Shown here piece after piece: positions 40,842-50,910 of a stretch of 64,000 bases of DNA. Source of the DNA: Pseudomonas graminis (GTDB taxonomy: Bacteria; Pseudomonadota; Gammaproteobacteria; Pseudomonadales; Pseudomonadaceae); the NCBI RefSeq assembly GCF_002093745.1, contig NZ_MTSB01000017.1, positions 52,938-116,937 of the forward strand, given 5' to 3'. Every line of letters starts with the position of its first letter. Position 1 is the stretch's first letter. The notes beneath the pieces were generated by a model, which was not told the DNA's origin, searched no databases, and worked only from the letters and a program-made list of their open reading frames with translations. A program made the position numbers and the translations under genes.

Positions 40842-42521
40842 ATGACAACAACAACAACTTCCCCCGACGCGCGCTGGACACGTCGTCGCACCGAGAAGCA
40901 GCGACGTCTGGAACAGGTGCGTGTACTGGCCGATGGCGTGGTGTTGCCGACCGACAAAATCGTCGCGGCACTGGAGGCCTTGCTGGTGTCCGGTGATCGG
41001 GTGGTGCTTGAAGGCAATAACCAGAAGCAGGCGGACTTCCTGTCGCGCGCGCTGGCCAAGGTCGATCCGGGCAAGGTGCATGACCTGCACATGATCATGC
41101 CGAGCGTTGGCCGCGCCGAGCACCTGGACCTGTTCGAGCAGGGCATTGCCCGCAAGCTGGATTTCTCGTTTGCCGGCACGCAAAGCCTGCGCATCAGCCA
41201 ATTGCTGGAAGACGGCCTGCTGGAAATCGGCGCGATTCACACCTACATCGAACTGTATTCGCGGCTGGTGGTGGACCTGATCCCCAACGTCGTACTGGCC
41301 GCAGGTTTCATGGCCGACCGGGCCGGTAACATTTACACCGGCCCCAGCACCGAAGACACCCCCGCACTGATCGAGCCGGCAGCCTTCAGCGATGGCATCG
41401 TCATCGTGCAGGTCAATCAGCTTGTTGATGACGTCAGCGAGTTGCCACGGGTCGATATCCCGGCCTCGTGGGTCGACTTCGTGGTGGTGGCCGACAAGCC
41501 GTTTTACATCGAGCCGCTGTTCACCCGCGACCCGCGCCACATCAAGCCAGTCCATGTGCTGATGGCGATGATGGCGATTCGCGGCATCTACGAAAAACAC
41601 AACGTCCAGTCACTGAACCACGGCATCGGTTTCAACACTGCGGCCATCGAACTGATTCTGCCGACTTACGGCGAGTCGCTGGGGCTGAAGGGCAAGATCT
41701 GCCGCAACTGGACACTCAACCCGCACCCGACCCTGATTCCGGCCATCGAAAGCGGCTGGGTCGAGAGCGTGCATTGCTTTGGCACCGAGCTGGGCATGGA
41801 AAACTACATCGCCGCCCGCCCGGACGTGTTTTTCACCGGTCGCGACGGTTCGCTGCGGTCCAACCGGCAACTCTGTCAACTGGCCGGTCAGTACGCCGTG
41901 GACCTGTTCATCGGCGCGACCCTGCAGGTCGATGGCGACGGGCATTCCTCGACCGTGACCCGAGGCCGCCTGGCAGGCTTCGGCGGCGCGCCAAACATGG
42001 GGCACGACCCTCGCGGTCGGCGTCATGCCACCCCGGCCTGGCTGGACATGCGCCAGCAGAGCGAGGACGGACCGGCCGCTTACCTGGAACGTGGCAAAAA
42101 GCTTGTGGTGCAGATGGTCGAGACCTTCCAGGAAGGCGGCAAACCGACCTTCGTTGAAACCCTGGACGCAGTCGAAGTGGCGAAAAAAAGCGGCATGCCG
42201 CTGGCACCGATCATGATCTACGGCGATGACGTCACCCATTTGCTCACCGAAGAAGGCATCGCCTACCTCTACAAGGCGCGCAGCCTGGAAGAGCGGCAGG
42301 CGATGACCGCCGCCGTGGCCGGCGTGACCGTGATCGGTTTGCGCCATAACCCGAAAGACACCGCCCGCATGCGTCGCGAAGGGCTGATCGCACTGCCTGA
42401 AGACCTCGGCATCCGGCGCACTGATGCCAGCCGCGAACTGCTGGCCGCCAAGAGCATTGCCGAGCTGGTCGAGTGGTCCGGTGGCCTCTACAACCCGCCT
42501 GCCAAATTCAGGAGCTGGTGA
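40842..42521 (+). CDS. mdcA: Malonate decarboxylase alpha subunit (acetyl-ACP:malonate ACP transferase)
   Basis: A 559-residue CoA-transferase-like subunit. It exchanges acetate for malonate on the carrier MdcC, giving malonyl-S-ACP and acetate. The sequence [25 protein letters not shown] and later [19 protein letters not shown] are typical of MdcA. The codons just after ATG carry AACAACAACAAC (40847-40858), a Hfq/Crc-like A-rich motif. The TGA stop overlaps the mdcB ATG by one base. First gene of the decarboxylase operon. Confidence 0.97.
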   Translation: MTTTTTSPDARWTRRRTEKQRRLEQVRVLADGVVLPTDKIVAALEALLVSGDRVVLEGNNQKQADFLSRALAKVDPGKVHDLHMIMPSVGRAEHLDLFEQGIARKLDFSFAGTQSLRISQLLEDGLLEIGAIHTYIELYSRLVVDLIPNVVLAAGFMADRAGNIYTGPSTEDTPALIEPAAFSDGIVIVQVNQLVDDVSELPRVDIPASWVDFVVVADKPFYIEPLFTRDPRHIKPVHVLMAMMAIRGIYEKHNVQSLNHGIGFNTAAIELILPTYGESLGLKGKICRNWTLNPHPTLIPAIESGWVESVHCFGTELGMENYIAARPDVFFTGRDGSLRSNRQLCQLAGQYAVDLFIGATLQVDGDGHSSTVTRGRLAGFGGAPNMGHDPRGRRHATPAWLDMRQQSEDGPAAYLERGKKLVVQMVETFQEGGKPTFVETLDAVEVAKKSGMPLAPIMIYGDDVTHLLTEEGIAYLYKARSLEERQAMTAAVAGVTVIGLRHNPKDTARMRREGLIALPEDLGIRRTDASRELLAAKSIAELVEWSGGLYNPPAKFRSW

Positions 42522-43396
42522 TGAGCGCACTTCAACTGACACCGCAGCCGGCTTCGCTGGCCGAACGACTGGCTGATCTGGCCGTCGATGCACTGATTGC
42601 CGAGGCCGACCTGTCGCCCAAACCTGCGTTGGTGGACCGGCGTGGCAGTGGCGCGCACACCGACCTGCACCTGGGGCTGATGCATTCTTCGGCGCTCTCG
42701 TTATGGCCGACGTTCAAGCTGATGGCCGAGTCTGTTGCTCAATTCGGGAGCGTGGCCCAGCCGCTGCGTGAAGCGCTGGGCCGTATCGGGCGCGAAGGTG
42801 AGGCCGTCATGTTGCGCACCACTGGCGGGGTGAATACTCACCGTGGCGCGATCTGGGCGCTGGGCCTGCTGGTCACGGCGGCGGCGCTGGACCCTCAAGG
42901 TTGCAGGCCTGAGGCGGTTTGCCAACGTGCGGCTGGCCTGGCGCTGATCAAGGATCGACAAGCGCCTGCGCAACAGAGTCACGGCAGTGAAGCGGTTCGT
43001 CGCTACGGTGTCATGGGTGCCAGAGAGCAAGCGCAACAGGGCTTTCCCGCCGTGATTCAGAGGGCCTTGCCGCAATTGCAGCGCAGCCGGGCGGCGGGCA
43101 GTGGCGAGCAGAACGCCCGGCTGGATGCGCTGCTGGCAATCATGACGGGCCTGGCGGACACCTGCGTGTTGCATCGCGCCGGGATCGAAGGGCTGAACGC
43201 CATGCACGTCGGCGCGCAACGCGTGCTGGACGCTGGCGGCAGCGCCAGTCTGGCCGGTCGACGTGCGCTGAACGAACTGGATCAGCAACTGCTGGCCCTC
43301 AACGCGTCGCCGGGCGGAGCGGCTGACCTGCTTGCCGCCTGCCTGTTCATTGATGGCCTGGAGCCTGCGCTCGGCCCTGTTTCGAGGAGTGCCTGA
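42521..43396 (+). CDS. mdcB: Triphosphoribosyl-dephospho-CoA synthase
   Basis: A 291-residue CitG/MdcB family enzyme that makes 2'-(5''-triphosphoribosyl)-3'-dephospho-CoA, the precursor of the MdcC prosthetic group. [20 protein letters not shown] and [18 protein letters not shown] are signature segments. ATG 42521 follows AGGAG and overlaps the mdcA stop. It ends one base before the mdcC start. Confidence 0.95.
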   Translation: MSALQLTPQPASLAERLADLAVDALIAEADLSPKPALVDRRGSGAHTDLHLGLMHSSALSLWPTFKLMAESVAQFGSVAQPLREALGRIGREGEAVMLRTTGGVNTHRGAIWALGLLVTAAALDPQGCRPEAVCQRAAGLALIKDRQAPAQQSHGSEAVRRYGVMGAREQAQQGFPAVIQRALPQLQRSRAAGSGEQNARLDALLAIMTGLADTCVLHRAGIEGLNAMHVGAQRVLDAGGSASLAGRRALNELDQQLLALNASPGGAADLLAACLFIDGLEPALGPVSRSA

Positions 43397-43397
43397 A

Positions 43398-43697
43398 ATG
43401 GAAACCCTGTCTTTTGAATTCCCCGCCGGTCAGCCGCCGCAAGGCCGGGCGCTGGTGGGTGTGGTTGGCTCCGGTGATCTGGAAGTGCTGCTGGAACCGG
43501 GCCAGCCGGGCACGTTGTCCATTCAGGTGGTGACGTCGGTCAACGGTGCCTCGTTGCGCTGGAAGCACCTGTTCGAGCGCATGTTCGAGGGGCAGAACCC
43601 GCCGGCATTGAGCATCGATATTCACGATTTCGGTGCAACCCCCGGCGTGGTGCGTCTGCGTCTGGAGCAAGGCTTCGAGGAGATCGGTCATGACTGA
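43398..43697 (+). CDS. mdcC: Malonate decarboxylase acyl carrier protein (delta subunit)
   Basis: A 99-residue carrier protein. The prosthetic group is attached to the serine in VVGSGDLEVLL (S25). Ribosome site GAGGAG lies upstream of ATG 43398. Its 3' end overlaps mdcD by eight bases. It shuttles acetyl and malonyl groups between MdcA, MdcD/E and MdcH. Confidence 0.95.
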   Translation: METLSFEFPAGQPPQGRALVGVVGSGDLEVLLEPGQPGTLSIQVVTSVNGASLRWKHLFERMFEGQNPPALSIDIHDFGATPGVVRLRLEQGFEEIGHD

Positions 43698-44541
43698 TAA
43701 CGCACGCTTGCTGAGCCAGCACAGCTTTATCGAACTCGGAGCCCGTCAACGCGCCCGCGCCTTGCTGGATGCCGGCAGCTTTCGTGAACTGCTCGGCCCG
43801 TTCGACCGCGTCATGTCGCCCTGGCTGGCCATGCAGGGCGTCGTGCCGCAGGCCGACGACGGTGTTGTGGTCGCCAAAGGCACTGTGGACGGGTTGCCGG
43901 TGGTCATCGCGGCCATCGAAGGTTCATTTCAGGGTGGCAGCATGGGTGAGGTCGGCGGCGCGAAAATGGCCGGTGCGCTGGAGCTGGCAGCCGAAGACAA
44001 CCGCAACGGCATTCCCACCGCGGCCATCGTGCTGCTGGAGACCGGTGGCGTGCGTTTGCAGGAAGCCAATCTGGGCCTGGCGGCGATTGCCGAGATTCAT
44101 GCCGCGATGGTCGATCTGCGCCAGTACCAGCCGGTGATCGGGGTAGTGGCGGGCAGCGTCGGCTGTTTTGGCGGGATGTCCATCGCCGCAGGCCTGTGCA
44201 GCTATTTGCTGGTGACTCAGGAAGCCCGTCTGGGCCTGAACGGTCCGCAAGTGATCGAGCAGGAAGCTGGCATCGAAGAGTACGACTCCCGCGACCGGCC
44301 GTTTATCTGGAGCCTGACCGGTGGCGAACAGCGTTTCGCCAGCCACCTGGTGGACGGTTTTGCTGCTGACGATGTTGCCGACATCCGTCAACACGTCAGT
44401 GGCTGGCTCAAGCAAGGCGTACCGGCAACGCATCGCAGCAGTCAACACGAACTGTTCCTGCAACGCCTGACCAGCCTCGACGCTGAACCGCAAATCGAAC
44501 CACAACGTGTGCGCACCCTTTATCAAGGAGCCCGGTCATGA
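43690..44541 (+). CDS. mdcD: Malonate decarboxylase beta subunit
   Basis: A 283-residue carboxyltransferase-fold subunit that, with MdcE, decarboxylates malonyl-S-ACP to regenerate acetyl-S-ACP. Oxyanion-forming segments GSFQGGSMGEVGGAKMAGALELA and GSVGCFGGMSIAAGLCS are visible. ATG 43690 lies within the end of mdcC. It overlaps mdcE by four bases. Confidence 0.96.
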   Translation: MTDNARLLSQHSFIELGARQRARALLDAGSFRELLGPFDRVMSPWLAMQGVVPQADDGVVVAKGTVDGLPVVIAAIEGSFQGGSMGEVGGAKMAGALELAAEDNRNGIPTAAIVLLETGGVRLQEANLGLAAIAEIHAAMVDLRQYQPVIGVVAGSVGCFGGMSIAAGLCSYLLVTQEARLGLNGPQVIEQEAGIEEYDSRDRPFIWSLTGGEQRFASHLVDGFAADDVADIRQHVSGWLKQGVPATHRSSQHELFLQRLTSLDAEPQIEPQRVRTLYQGARS

Positions 44542-45338
44542 GCCATTCGCAACGCGGTTTGAACTGGTTCAACGCATTAAGCGCAGGCGCGACTGAAGTC
44601 ACCGGTCTGCCTGCCTCGCTCAACGTGGCCGACGGTCTGCTGGGTGAGCAGCCGGTGCGCTTTCTGGCGGTGGTGGCCGATACCGACAATCGCTTTCCCC
44701 GGGCGCGCCAGGGTGAGGTTGGCCTGCTGGAAGGCTGGGGCCTGGCCAAAGCAGTGGATGACGCCATCGAGCAGGATCGCGACCGTGCCAGCAAGCGCGC
44801 GTTGATCGCGATTGTCGATGTGCCAAGCCAGGCCTACGGACGACGTGAAGAGGCGCTCGGCATTCATCAGGCGTTGGCCGGGGCGGTGGACAGTTATGCG
44901 CGGGCAAGGCTGGCCGGGCATCCGGTCATTGGCCTGCTGGTCGGCAAAGCGATGTCCGGCGCGTTTCTGGCGCATGGGTATCAGGCCAATCGGCTGATTG
45001 CGCTGCGTGATCCCGGCGTCATGGTGCATGCGATGGGCAAGGCATCAGCCGCCCGCGTGACCTTGCGCAGCGTCGAAGACCTGGAAAAACTCGCCGCCAG
45101 CATCCCGCCGATGGCCTACGACATCGACAGCTATGCCAGCCTTGGTCTGCTGTGGGAAACCTTGTCGGTCAGCCAGATCGAACAACCTGCGGCGGATGAC
45201 CTTGCGCAGGTTCGCACCGTGCTGAGCAACGCGATCAAAGACGTGCAGGCCGGCGGTGTTGACCTGAGCAGCCGCCTGGGCGCGAGCAACCGGGCGGCGT
45301 CGGCGAAGGTGCGTCAGTTGTTGCGGGCGCAGTGGTGA
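44538..45338 (+). CDS. mdcE: Malonate decarboxylase gamma subunit
   Basis: A 266-residue partner of MdcD, also of the crotonase-like carboxyltransferase fold. IVDVPSQAYGRREEALGIHQ and GLLVGKAMSGAFLAHGYQA are conserved in MdcE. It starts with ATGA overlap to mdcD and ends inside the first codons of mdcG. Confidence 0.96.
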   Translation: MSHSQRGLNWFNALSAGATEVTGLPASLNVADGLLGEQPVRFLAVVADTDNRFPRARQGEVGLLEGWGLAKAVDDAIEQDRDRASKRALIAIVDVPSQAYGRREEALGIHQALAGAVDSYARARLAGHPVIGLLVGKAMSGAFLAHGYQANRLIALRDPGVMVHAMGKASAARVTLRSVEDLEKLAASIPPMAYDIDSYASLGLLWETLSVSQIEQPAADDLAQVRTVLSNAIKDVQAGGVDLSSRLGASNRAASAKVRQLLRAQW

Positions 45339-45970
45339 TCGACCGCGCCCTGGCAGTGCTGCCCCATGATTTGTTGTGGGGCATGCCGCTGTCGGCCTTG
45401 CCGGATGACGCGCCCAAATGGGCGGTCGAAGCGCTGCTGGCCGGGCAACCGGTGGTGGTGCGGCGTCAGGCGATGCCGTCCGGTCAGGTGGCGGTGGGGT
45501 TGCGTGGTCGTGGGCGTGAGCAACGTTATGGCGCGAGCATGTCGCTGTCGGATATTGAGCGCCGGGTAAGCCCCGAGCAATTGATCGACAGCCCGGCTGA
45601 CAGCGTGCGTGACTGGCCGGCGTTGCGGGCCTTGCGTCAGGTTAGCCCGGTGATGGTTGCGCTGGACATGACCTGGGGCATCGCCGGCAGTGCCGGATTT
45701 GAATTGGCCAGCGGCTTTGCGGCGTTGAATCAGGACAGTGACCTGGACCTGATTTTACGCACGCCCGAGCCGTTCAGCCGTCGTTGCGCTGCCGAGCTGG
45801 TTGAAGCGCTGGACACGCCGGTCTGTCGCGTCGATGTCCAGTTGCAACTTGATCAGGGCGCCGTGGCGCTGCGTGAATGGGCACGCCCGAGCGGGCGGGT
45901 GCTGCTGAAGACCGCGACCGGTGCGCGACTGGTCACAGACCCGTGGCACCTGGTTGAGGTGTGCGCATGA
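45332..45970 (+). CDS. mdcG: Phosphoribosyl-dephospho-CoA transferase
   Basis: A 212-residue nucleotidyltransferase that transfers the prosthetic group onto MdcC. The motif GSAGFELASG followed by DSDLDLILR is the GS/DxD signature of the superfamily. The start is GTG 45332 (or GTG 45335), overlapping mdcE; no ATG is available. It overlaps mdcH by four bases. Confidence 0.94.
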   Translation: MVIDRALAVLPHDLLWGMPLSALPDDAPKWAVEALLAGQPVVVRRQAMPSGQVAVGLRGRGREQRYGASMSLSDIERRVSPEQLIDSPADSVRDWPALRALRQVSPVMVALDMTWGIAGSAGFELASGFAALNQDSDLDLILRTPEPFSRRCAAELVEALDTPVCRVDVQLQLDQGAVALREWARPSGRVLLKTATGARLVTDPWHLVEVCA

Positions 45971-46902
45971 GCAGCCTTTGGGTGTTTCCCGGCCAGGGCG
46001 CGCAACAGGCAGGCATGCTGCATCAATTGCCCGATGACCCGGTTATTCGCGACTGCCTGCAAGAAGCTGCCGATGCGCTGGGTGAAGACGTGCTGGCGCT
46101 GGACACGGTTCACGCGTTGCAATCGACCCGTGCCGTCCAGCTTTGCCTGCTGATCGCCGGTGTTGCCTGTGCCCGCTTGCTGCTGGCCCGGGCGGGCGTG
46201 CCGGATTACGTCGCCGGGCTGTCCATCGGCGCTTATCCGGCCGCCGTGATTTCGGGGGCGCTGGCCTTCGACGATGCCGTGCGCCTGGTCGCGTTGCGCG
46301 GCGAACTGATGCAAAGCGCCTGGCCCGAAGGTTATGGCATGACCGCTGTCATCGGGCTGGACCAGGCTCAGGTCGAGGCAATGATCGCCCAGGTACACAG
46401 CGCGAAGACACCGGTGTTCCTCGCCAATATCAACGCCGATAACCAGATGGTGATCTCGGGCAGTGCCCACGCCATGCAGCAGGTCGGGCAACAGGCCAAA
46501 GCAGCCGGCGCTGCCGCGATCAAGCGGCTTGCAGTCAGCGTGCCTTCTCATTGCGCGTTGCTTGAGGCGCCTGCGCAGCAACTGGCCGAGGCTTTTTCCA
46601 GGGTTGAGTTGAAAACACCCACCGTGCGCTACCTCAGTGGCAGCACGGCGCGTCCGGTGCTGAGTGCCGAAAAACTGCGTGACGACCTGGCGTTCAACAT
46701 GTGCCGGGTCATCGACTGGCGCAGCACGATTGAAACCGCTTACGAGCGCGGTGTGCGTCTGCACATCGAACTGCCGCCCGGTGCCGTACTGACCGGGCTG
46801 GCGCGCAAGGTCTTCCAGCAGGGGACCGCGCTGGCCTTTCAGGCGGCGCGTCTGGACAGCTTGATCGCGCTGTCGCGCGAGGAGGGTTGCCGAACCCGAT
46901 AG
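45967..46902 (+). CDS. mdcH: Malonyl-CoA:ACP transacylase of malonate decarboxylase (epsilon subunit)
   Basis: A 311-residue FabD-like acyltransferase that initially charges MdcC with malonyl from malonyl-CoA. WVFPGQGAQQAGM at the N-terminus, nucleophile serine in GLSIGAYPAA and histidine in VPSHCALL are all present. ATG 45967 overlaps the mdcG stop (ATGA). It is followed by a 69-base gap before madL. Confidence 0.96.
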   Translation: MSSLWVFPGQGAQQAGMLHQLPDDPVIRDCLQEAADALGEDVLALDTVHALQSTRAVQLCLLIAGVACARLLLARAGVPDYVAGLSIGAYPAAVISGALAFDDAVRLVALRGELMQSAWPEGYGMTAVIGLDQAQVEAMIAQVHSAKTPVFLANINADNQMVISGSAHAMQQVGQQAKAAGAAAIKRLAVSVPSHCALLEAPAQQLAEAFSRVELKTPTVRYLSGSTARPVLSAEKLRDDLAFNMCRVIDWRSTIETAYERGVRLHIELPPGAVLTGLARKVFQQGTALAFQAARLDSLIALSREEGCRTR

Positions 46903-46930
46903 AGCCGCCGTGCAGCTGCTACGAAGGACA

Positions 46931-46972
46931 AAAACAACAACTTCAGCAATGCAAACAGAGGAATAACAACAA
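46931..46972 (+). promoter_or_regulatory. Two A-rich Hfq/Crc-like motifs before madL
   Basis: AACAACAAC at 46933-46941 and AATAACAACAA at 46962-46972 fit the AANAANAA catabolite-activity motif bound by Hfq with Crc in pseudomonads. The second lies between the Shine-Dalgarno (AGAGG, 46957-46961) and the madL ATG. Binding there would block transporter translation when preferred carbon sources are present (inference). Confidence 0.5.
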
Positions 46973-47388
46973 TGATTATCTACGGTGTTGCACTACTGGC
47001 TATCTGCACGCTTGCGGGCGTGATTCTCGGCGACATGCTCGGCGTTCTGCTGGGCGTCAAATCCAACGTGGGCGGGGTCGGGATCGCGATGATCCTGTTG
47101 ATCTGCGCACGCCTCTGGATGCAAAAAAACGGCGGCATGACCAAGGACTGCGAAATGGGCGTCGGCTTCTGGGGCGCGCTGTACATTCCGGTCGTGGTCG
47201 CGATGGCGGCGCAACAGAACGTCGTGACCGCCTTGAAGGGCGGGCCTGTGGCCGTGCTGGCTGCGGTCGGTTCCGTGGTGCTGTGTGCCTGCACTATCGC
47301 GCTGATCAGCCGCACCAATCGGGGTGAGCCTTTGCCCAAGGAAGAGCCGCTGCTGCCCCCTGTAATCACCCCGGCTGGAGGTCGCTGA
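46972..47388 (+). CDS. madL: Malonate transporter, MadL subunit
   Basis: A 138-residue inner-membrane protein with about four helices, opening MIIYGVALLAICTLAGVILGD. It pairs with MadM to import malonate with sodium or protons. GGMTKDCEMGVGFWGALYIPVVVAMAAQQNV is characteristic of the family. It ends one base before madM, and is placed downstream of mdcH as in other pseudomonads, which lack mdcF here. Confidence 0.93.
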   Translation: MIIYGVALLAICTLAGVILGDMLGVLLGVKSNVGGVGIAMILLICARLWMQKNGGMTKDCEMGVGFWGALYIPVVVAMAAQQNVVTALKGGPVAVLAAVGSVVLCACTIALISRTNRGEPLPKEEPLLPPVITPAGGR

Positions 47389-47389
47389 T

Positions 47390-48154
47390 ATGTGGGACCT
47401 TATCGAAAAGGGGCTTGAGCACAACGGCCTGATCACCGCTTTCGCCTTCGTCGGCATCATCATGTGGGTCTCCGTGGTGCTTTCAAAACGCCTGACGTTT
47501 GGCAGGGTGCATGGCTCAGCCATCGCCATCGTCATTGGTCTGGTGCTGGCCTGGGTCGGGGGCACCATGACCGGCGGCCAGAAAGGTCTTGCCGATATCA
47601 CGCTGTTCTCCGGCATCGGGCTGATGGGCGGGGCGATGTTGCGCGATTTCGCTATCGTCGCAACCGCCTTCGAAGTACAGGCCACCGAAGCACGCAAGGC
47701 CGGCCTGATCGGCGCGATTGCCCTGCTGCTGGGCACCATCCTGCCGTTTATCGTCGGTGCGAGCATCGCCTGGGTGTTCGGTTATCGCGATGCAATCAGC
47801 ATGACCACCATCGGTGCGGGCGCGGTGACCTATATCGTGGGTCCGGTAACGGGGGCTGCCTTGGGCGCGACCTCTGACGTCATGGCACTGTCGATTGCCA
47901 CCGGCCTGATCAAGGCGATTCTGGTGATGGTCGGTACACCGATGGCTGCGCGCTGGATGGGCCTGGACAACCCGCGTTCGGCGATGGTCTTCGGTGGTCT
48001 GGCCGGCACGGTCAGCGGCGTCACGGCAGGGCTGGCAGCGACGGATCGGCGTCTGGTGCCTTACGGTGCGCTGACGGCCACCTTCCATACCGGGCTTGGC
48101 TGCCTGCTCGGGCCGTCGGTGCTGTATTTCATCGTGCGTGGCATCGTCGGTTAG
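47390..48154 (+). CDS. madM: Malonate transporter, MadM subunit
   Basis: A 254-residue inner-membrane protein with about eight helices. LFSGIGLMGGAMLRDFAIVATAFE and AVTYIVGPVTGAALGATSDVMALS are family segments. It completes the two-component malonate carrier with MadL. Its stop is ten bases from the stop of the convergent LysR gene. Confidence 0.93.
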   Translation: MWDLIEKGLEHNGLITAFAFVGIIMWVSVVLSKRLTFGRVHGSAIAIVIGLVLAWVGGTMTGGQKGLADITLFSGIGLMGGAMLRDFAIVATAFEVQATEARKAGLIGAIALLLGTILPFIVGASIAWVFGYRDAISMTTIGAGAVTYIVGPVTGAALGATSDVMALSIATGLIKAILVMVGTPMAARWMGLDNPRSAMVFGGLAGTVSGVTAGLAATDRRLVPYGALTATFHTGLGCLLGPSVLYFIVRGIVG

Positions 48155-48164
48155 AGGCTGTCGA

Positions 48165-49091
48165 TCAGGTCGCCTGTTCCAGCAGGCGATTGGCGTACAT
48201 TCGGCATTCGGCCAATAGCGCCAGCAGGTTGGGATCGCGTTCTTTTGATTTGAGAAAGACCATGCCGATGTGCTGCTGCATCCGGTAGCGGCCTTGCAAC
48301 GGAATCAGCCGGACGCGGTTTTCATAGACCGCGGCAATGCGCCCTGGCAGCAGGGCGTAGCCCACGCCTGAGCTGACCATGCTCAACAAGGTGAAGATGT
48401 CATTCACCTGCATCGCCACCTTGGGTTCGAACCCCGCTTGCTGGAAAACCCGTATGCCGTCGCGATGGGTGGCGAAGCCTTGGGTCAGGGTAATGAACGT
48501 CGCCTCGCGCAGGTCGCTCAGGTCCACTTCGTTGTGTTCGGCGAACGGCGAATCCGTAGGCACGGCGAGAAAGATATCGTCGGAAAACAGTGCCAGGTGC
48601 TCGCAGTCCGGGTCGTTGGTGCTTTCGTCCAGCGACACCAGCATCGCATCGACTTCCATGTTCTTGAGTTTGTAGAGCAGGTCGATGTTCGAGCCCAGGA
48701 TCAGGTCGATGTTCAGCTCGCTGCGGCGTATCTTCAGCCCCATGATCAACTGCGGGACAGTCTTGACCGTCAGTGAGTACAGCGCCCCGAGCCGGAACCG
48801 CGCCGCCGAAAAGCCTGCCGCCTGACGGGTCAGCTCGACCGTTGCGAGCACATCCTGCACCAGCTTCTGCGCACGTTCTTCCAGCACATAAGCGCTTTCC
48901 AGCGGCGTCAGGTTACGGCCTTCGTGTTTGAACAGCGGGCAGCGCAGGGCGCTTTCCAGTGAATGGATCGCCCGGTGGACGCTGACATTACTGGTCTGCA
49001 ACGCTTCCGCTGCACGGGCCAGGTTGCCAGTGCGCATGAACGCCAGGAATATTTCCAGTTTCTTCAGCGTGAGTTCGTCATCGATCTGCAT
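48165..49091 (-). CDS. mdcR: LysR-type regulator of malonate use (MdcR-like)
   Basis: A 308-residue LysR protein convergent with the mdc-mad operon. The N-terminal HTH reads LTLKKLEIFLAFMRTGNLARAAEALQTSNVSVHRAIHSLE. ATG 49091 is preferred because it gives an N-terminus like MdcR of Klebsiella; ATG 49136 and 49193 are in frame but lack clear ribosome sites. A small hairpin TCGCCTG/CAGGCGA (48170-48189) at its 3' end may aid termination between the convergent genes. The assignment as MdcR rests on location and HTH similarity. Confidence 0.8.
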   Translation of the reverse strand: MQIDDELTLKKLEIFLAFMRTGNLARAAEALQTSNVSVHRAIHSLESALRCPLFKHEGRNLTPLESAYVLEERAQKLVQDVLATVELTRQAAGFSAARFRLGALYSLTVKTVPQLIMGLKIRRSELNIDLILGSNIDLLYKLKNMEVDAMLVSLDESTNDPDCEHLALFSDDIFLAVPTDSPFAEHNEVDLSDLREATFITLTQGFATHRDGIRVFQQAGFEPKVAMQVNDIFTLLSMVSSGVGYALLPGRIAAVYENRVRLIPLQGRYRMQQHIGMVFLKSKERDPNLLALLAECRMYANRLLEQAT

Positions 49092-49245
49092 GTCGTGGCG
49101 CTGGTTGTTGGTGTGCGCTGATTGTGCCCAACTCATGCGCCGATAGCTGCTTAAAATATCCGTCACAGACAGAGATGTTGCGGTTTGTTTCAATAACCCG
49201 GAGTCTCTGCAATCAGTGTTTTCGCCAGACGAGGGTAATGAGCGG

Positions 49246-49860
49246 ATGTACTACGGAGAAAAATTCAACGCATGGTCACATCTGGTAGGCGCTGTGCTGG
49301 CCGCCGTCGGCGCGATCTGGCTATTGGTGATGGCGTGCCTGCATGGGGATGTCTGGAAGGTGGTCAGCATGGCCATCTACGGTGTCTGTCTGGTCACGCT
49401 GTACAGCGTCTCGACGGTGTACCACAGCGTCAAAGGCCGTTCGAAAGCAATCATGCAGAAAGTGGATCATTTTTCGATCTACCTGATGATTGCAGGCAGC
49501 TACACGCCGTTCTGCCTGGTGACCTTGCGCGGTGCCTGGGGCTGGACCTTGTTCGGCATCGTCTGGGGGCTGGCGCTGATCGGTATTCTGCAAGAGATCA
49601 AACCCCGCTCTGAAGCGCGAATCATGTCCATCGTGATCTACGCGGTGATGGGCTGGATCGTGCTGGTGGCCGTCAAACCCCTGATCGCGGCGCTTGGCTT
49701 GGCGGGCTTCATATGGCTGGCTGGCGGCGGCGTGCTGTACACCGTCGGCATCCTGTTCTTCGCCTACGACCAGGTCCGCCACTTTCACGGCATCTGGCAC
49801 CTGTTCGTGATCGGCGGCAGTTTGATGCACTTCGTGGCGATCTGCTTTTACGTGCTGTGA
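49246..49860 (+). CDS. Hemolysin III family (PAQR-type) membrane protein
   Basis: A 204-residue protein with seven predicted helices. MYYGEKFNAWSHLVGAVLA starts the family; H12 and the later HSVKGR (near residue 72) and HFHGIWHLFVIGG (near 180) histidines form the putative metal site of PAQR proteins. ATG 49246 follows GAGCGG; a GTG at 49216 would add ten unsupported residues. YqfA/TrhA relatives influence membrane lipid homeostasis; hemolysis is not implied. Confidence 0.85.
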   Translation: MYYGEKFNAWSHLVGAVLAAVGAIWLLVMACLHGDVWKVVSMAIYGVCLVTLYSVSTVYHSVKGRSKAIMQKVDHFSIYLMIAGSYTPFCLVTLRGAWGWTLFGIVWGLALIGILQEIKPRSEARIMSIVIYAVMGWIVLVAVKPLIAALGLAGFIWLAGGGVLYTVGILFFAYDQVRHFHGIWHLFVIGGSLMHFVAICFYVL

Positions 49861-49911
49861 AAGTGAGCGTTTCGGCCAAGCTCTCGTTGCCTTGCTGGAG
49901 CGCTCATCGCA

Positions 49912-50910
49912 GTACCTGAAACCGTGATCCCTGTTGGAGTGAGCTTGCTCACGAAGACGTTGGTCCAGACGCACCATGTACCGGCCCCTTCGCGAGCAAG
50001 CTCGCTCCCACAAAGCCAGTGTCTGGCTATGAGCGCTGCGGTGTGTTTGATGACGTATCAAACGATCAACCGGAGCGGTTTCGGTACGCAGGACGCGGGG
50101 ACCGAGGCGGGCGGCGTGAAAGCCGTAGTACCTGAAACCGCGATCCCTGTGGGAGTGAGCTTGCTCACGAAGACGTTGGTCCAGACGCACCATTTCAGGG
50201 GTTGTACCGGCCTCTTCGCGAGCAAGCTCGCTCCCACAAAGCCAGTGTCTGGCTATGAGCGCTACGGTGTTTGATGACGTAATCAAACGATCAACCGGGG
50301 CGGTTTCGGTGCGCAGGACGCGGGGGCCGAGGCGGGCGGCGTGAAAGCCGTAGTACCTGAAACCGCGATCCCTGTGGGAGTGAGCTTGCTCACGAAGACG
50401 TTGGTCCAGACGCCCCATTTCAGGGGTTGTACCGGCCTCTTCGCGAGCAAGCTCGCTCCCACAAAGCCGGTGTCTGACCCTGAGCGCTACGGTGTGTTTG
50501 ATGACGTATCAAACGATCAAAAATCGCCCCACAACTGCTGCGCCAGTGGAAGCCGTAGTATCTGAAACCGCGATCCCTGTGGGAGTGAGCTTGCTCACGA
50601 AGACGTTGGTCCAGACGCCCAATTTCAGGGGGTGTACTGGCCCCTTCGCGAGCAAGGCCAGTGTCTGACTCTGAGCGCTGCGGTGTTTGATGACGTAATC
50701 AAACGATAAAAATCGGCCCACAACTGCTGCGCGAGTGGAAGCCGTAGTACCTGAAACCGTGATCCCTGTGGGAGTGAGCTTGCTCACGAAGACGCTGGTC
50801 CAGACGCACCATTTCAGGGTTTGTACCGGCCGCTTCGCGAGCAAGCTCGCTCCCACAAAGCGAGTGTCTGGCTATGAGCGCTGCGGTGTGTTTGATGACG
50901 TATCAAGCGA
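49912..50910. repeat. Tandem array of five ~190-225-bp units with REP hairpins and rsmE 3' fragments
   Basis: GATCCCTGT anchors recur at 49926, 50142, 50367, 50572 and 50761 (periods 216, 225, 205, 189). Each unit has an inverted pair GGGAGTGAGCTTGCTCACGA / TCGCGAGCAAGCTCGCTCCC (REPIN-like; partly deleted in the fourth). Units also include parts of the 3' end of the adjacent rsmE gene: codons for ARLGPRVLRTETAP at about 50072-50125 and 50297-50350, and the last codons at about 50517-50544 and 50707-50733. The ORFs on this array are artefacts. Confidence 0.9.

Noticed and set aside
49321..50418. Minus-strand frame of 365 codons with three REL-type peptide repeats
   Set aside because: Product of REP units and rsmE fragments, running antisense into the hemolysin III gene.
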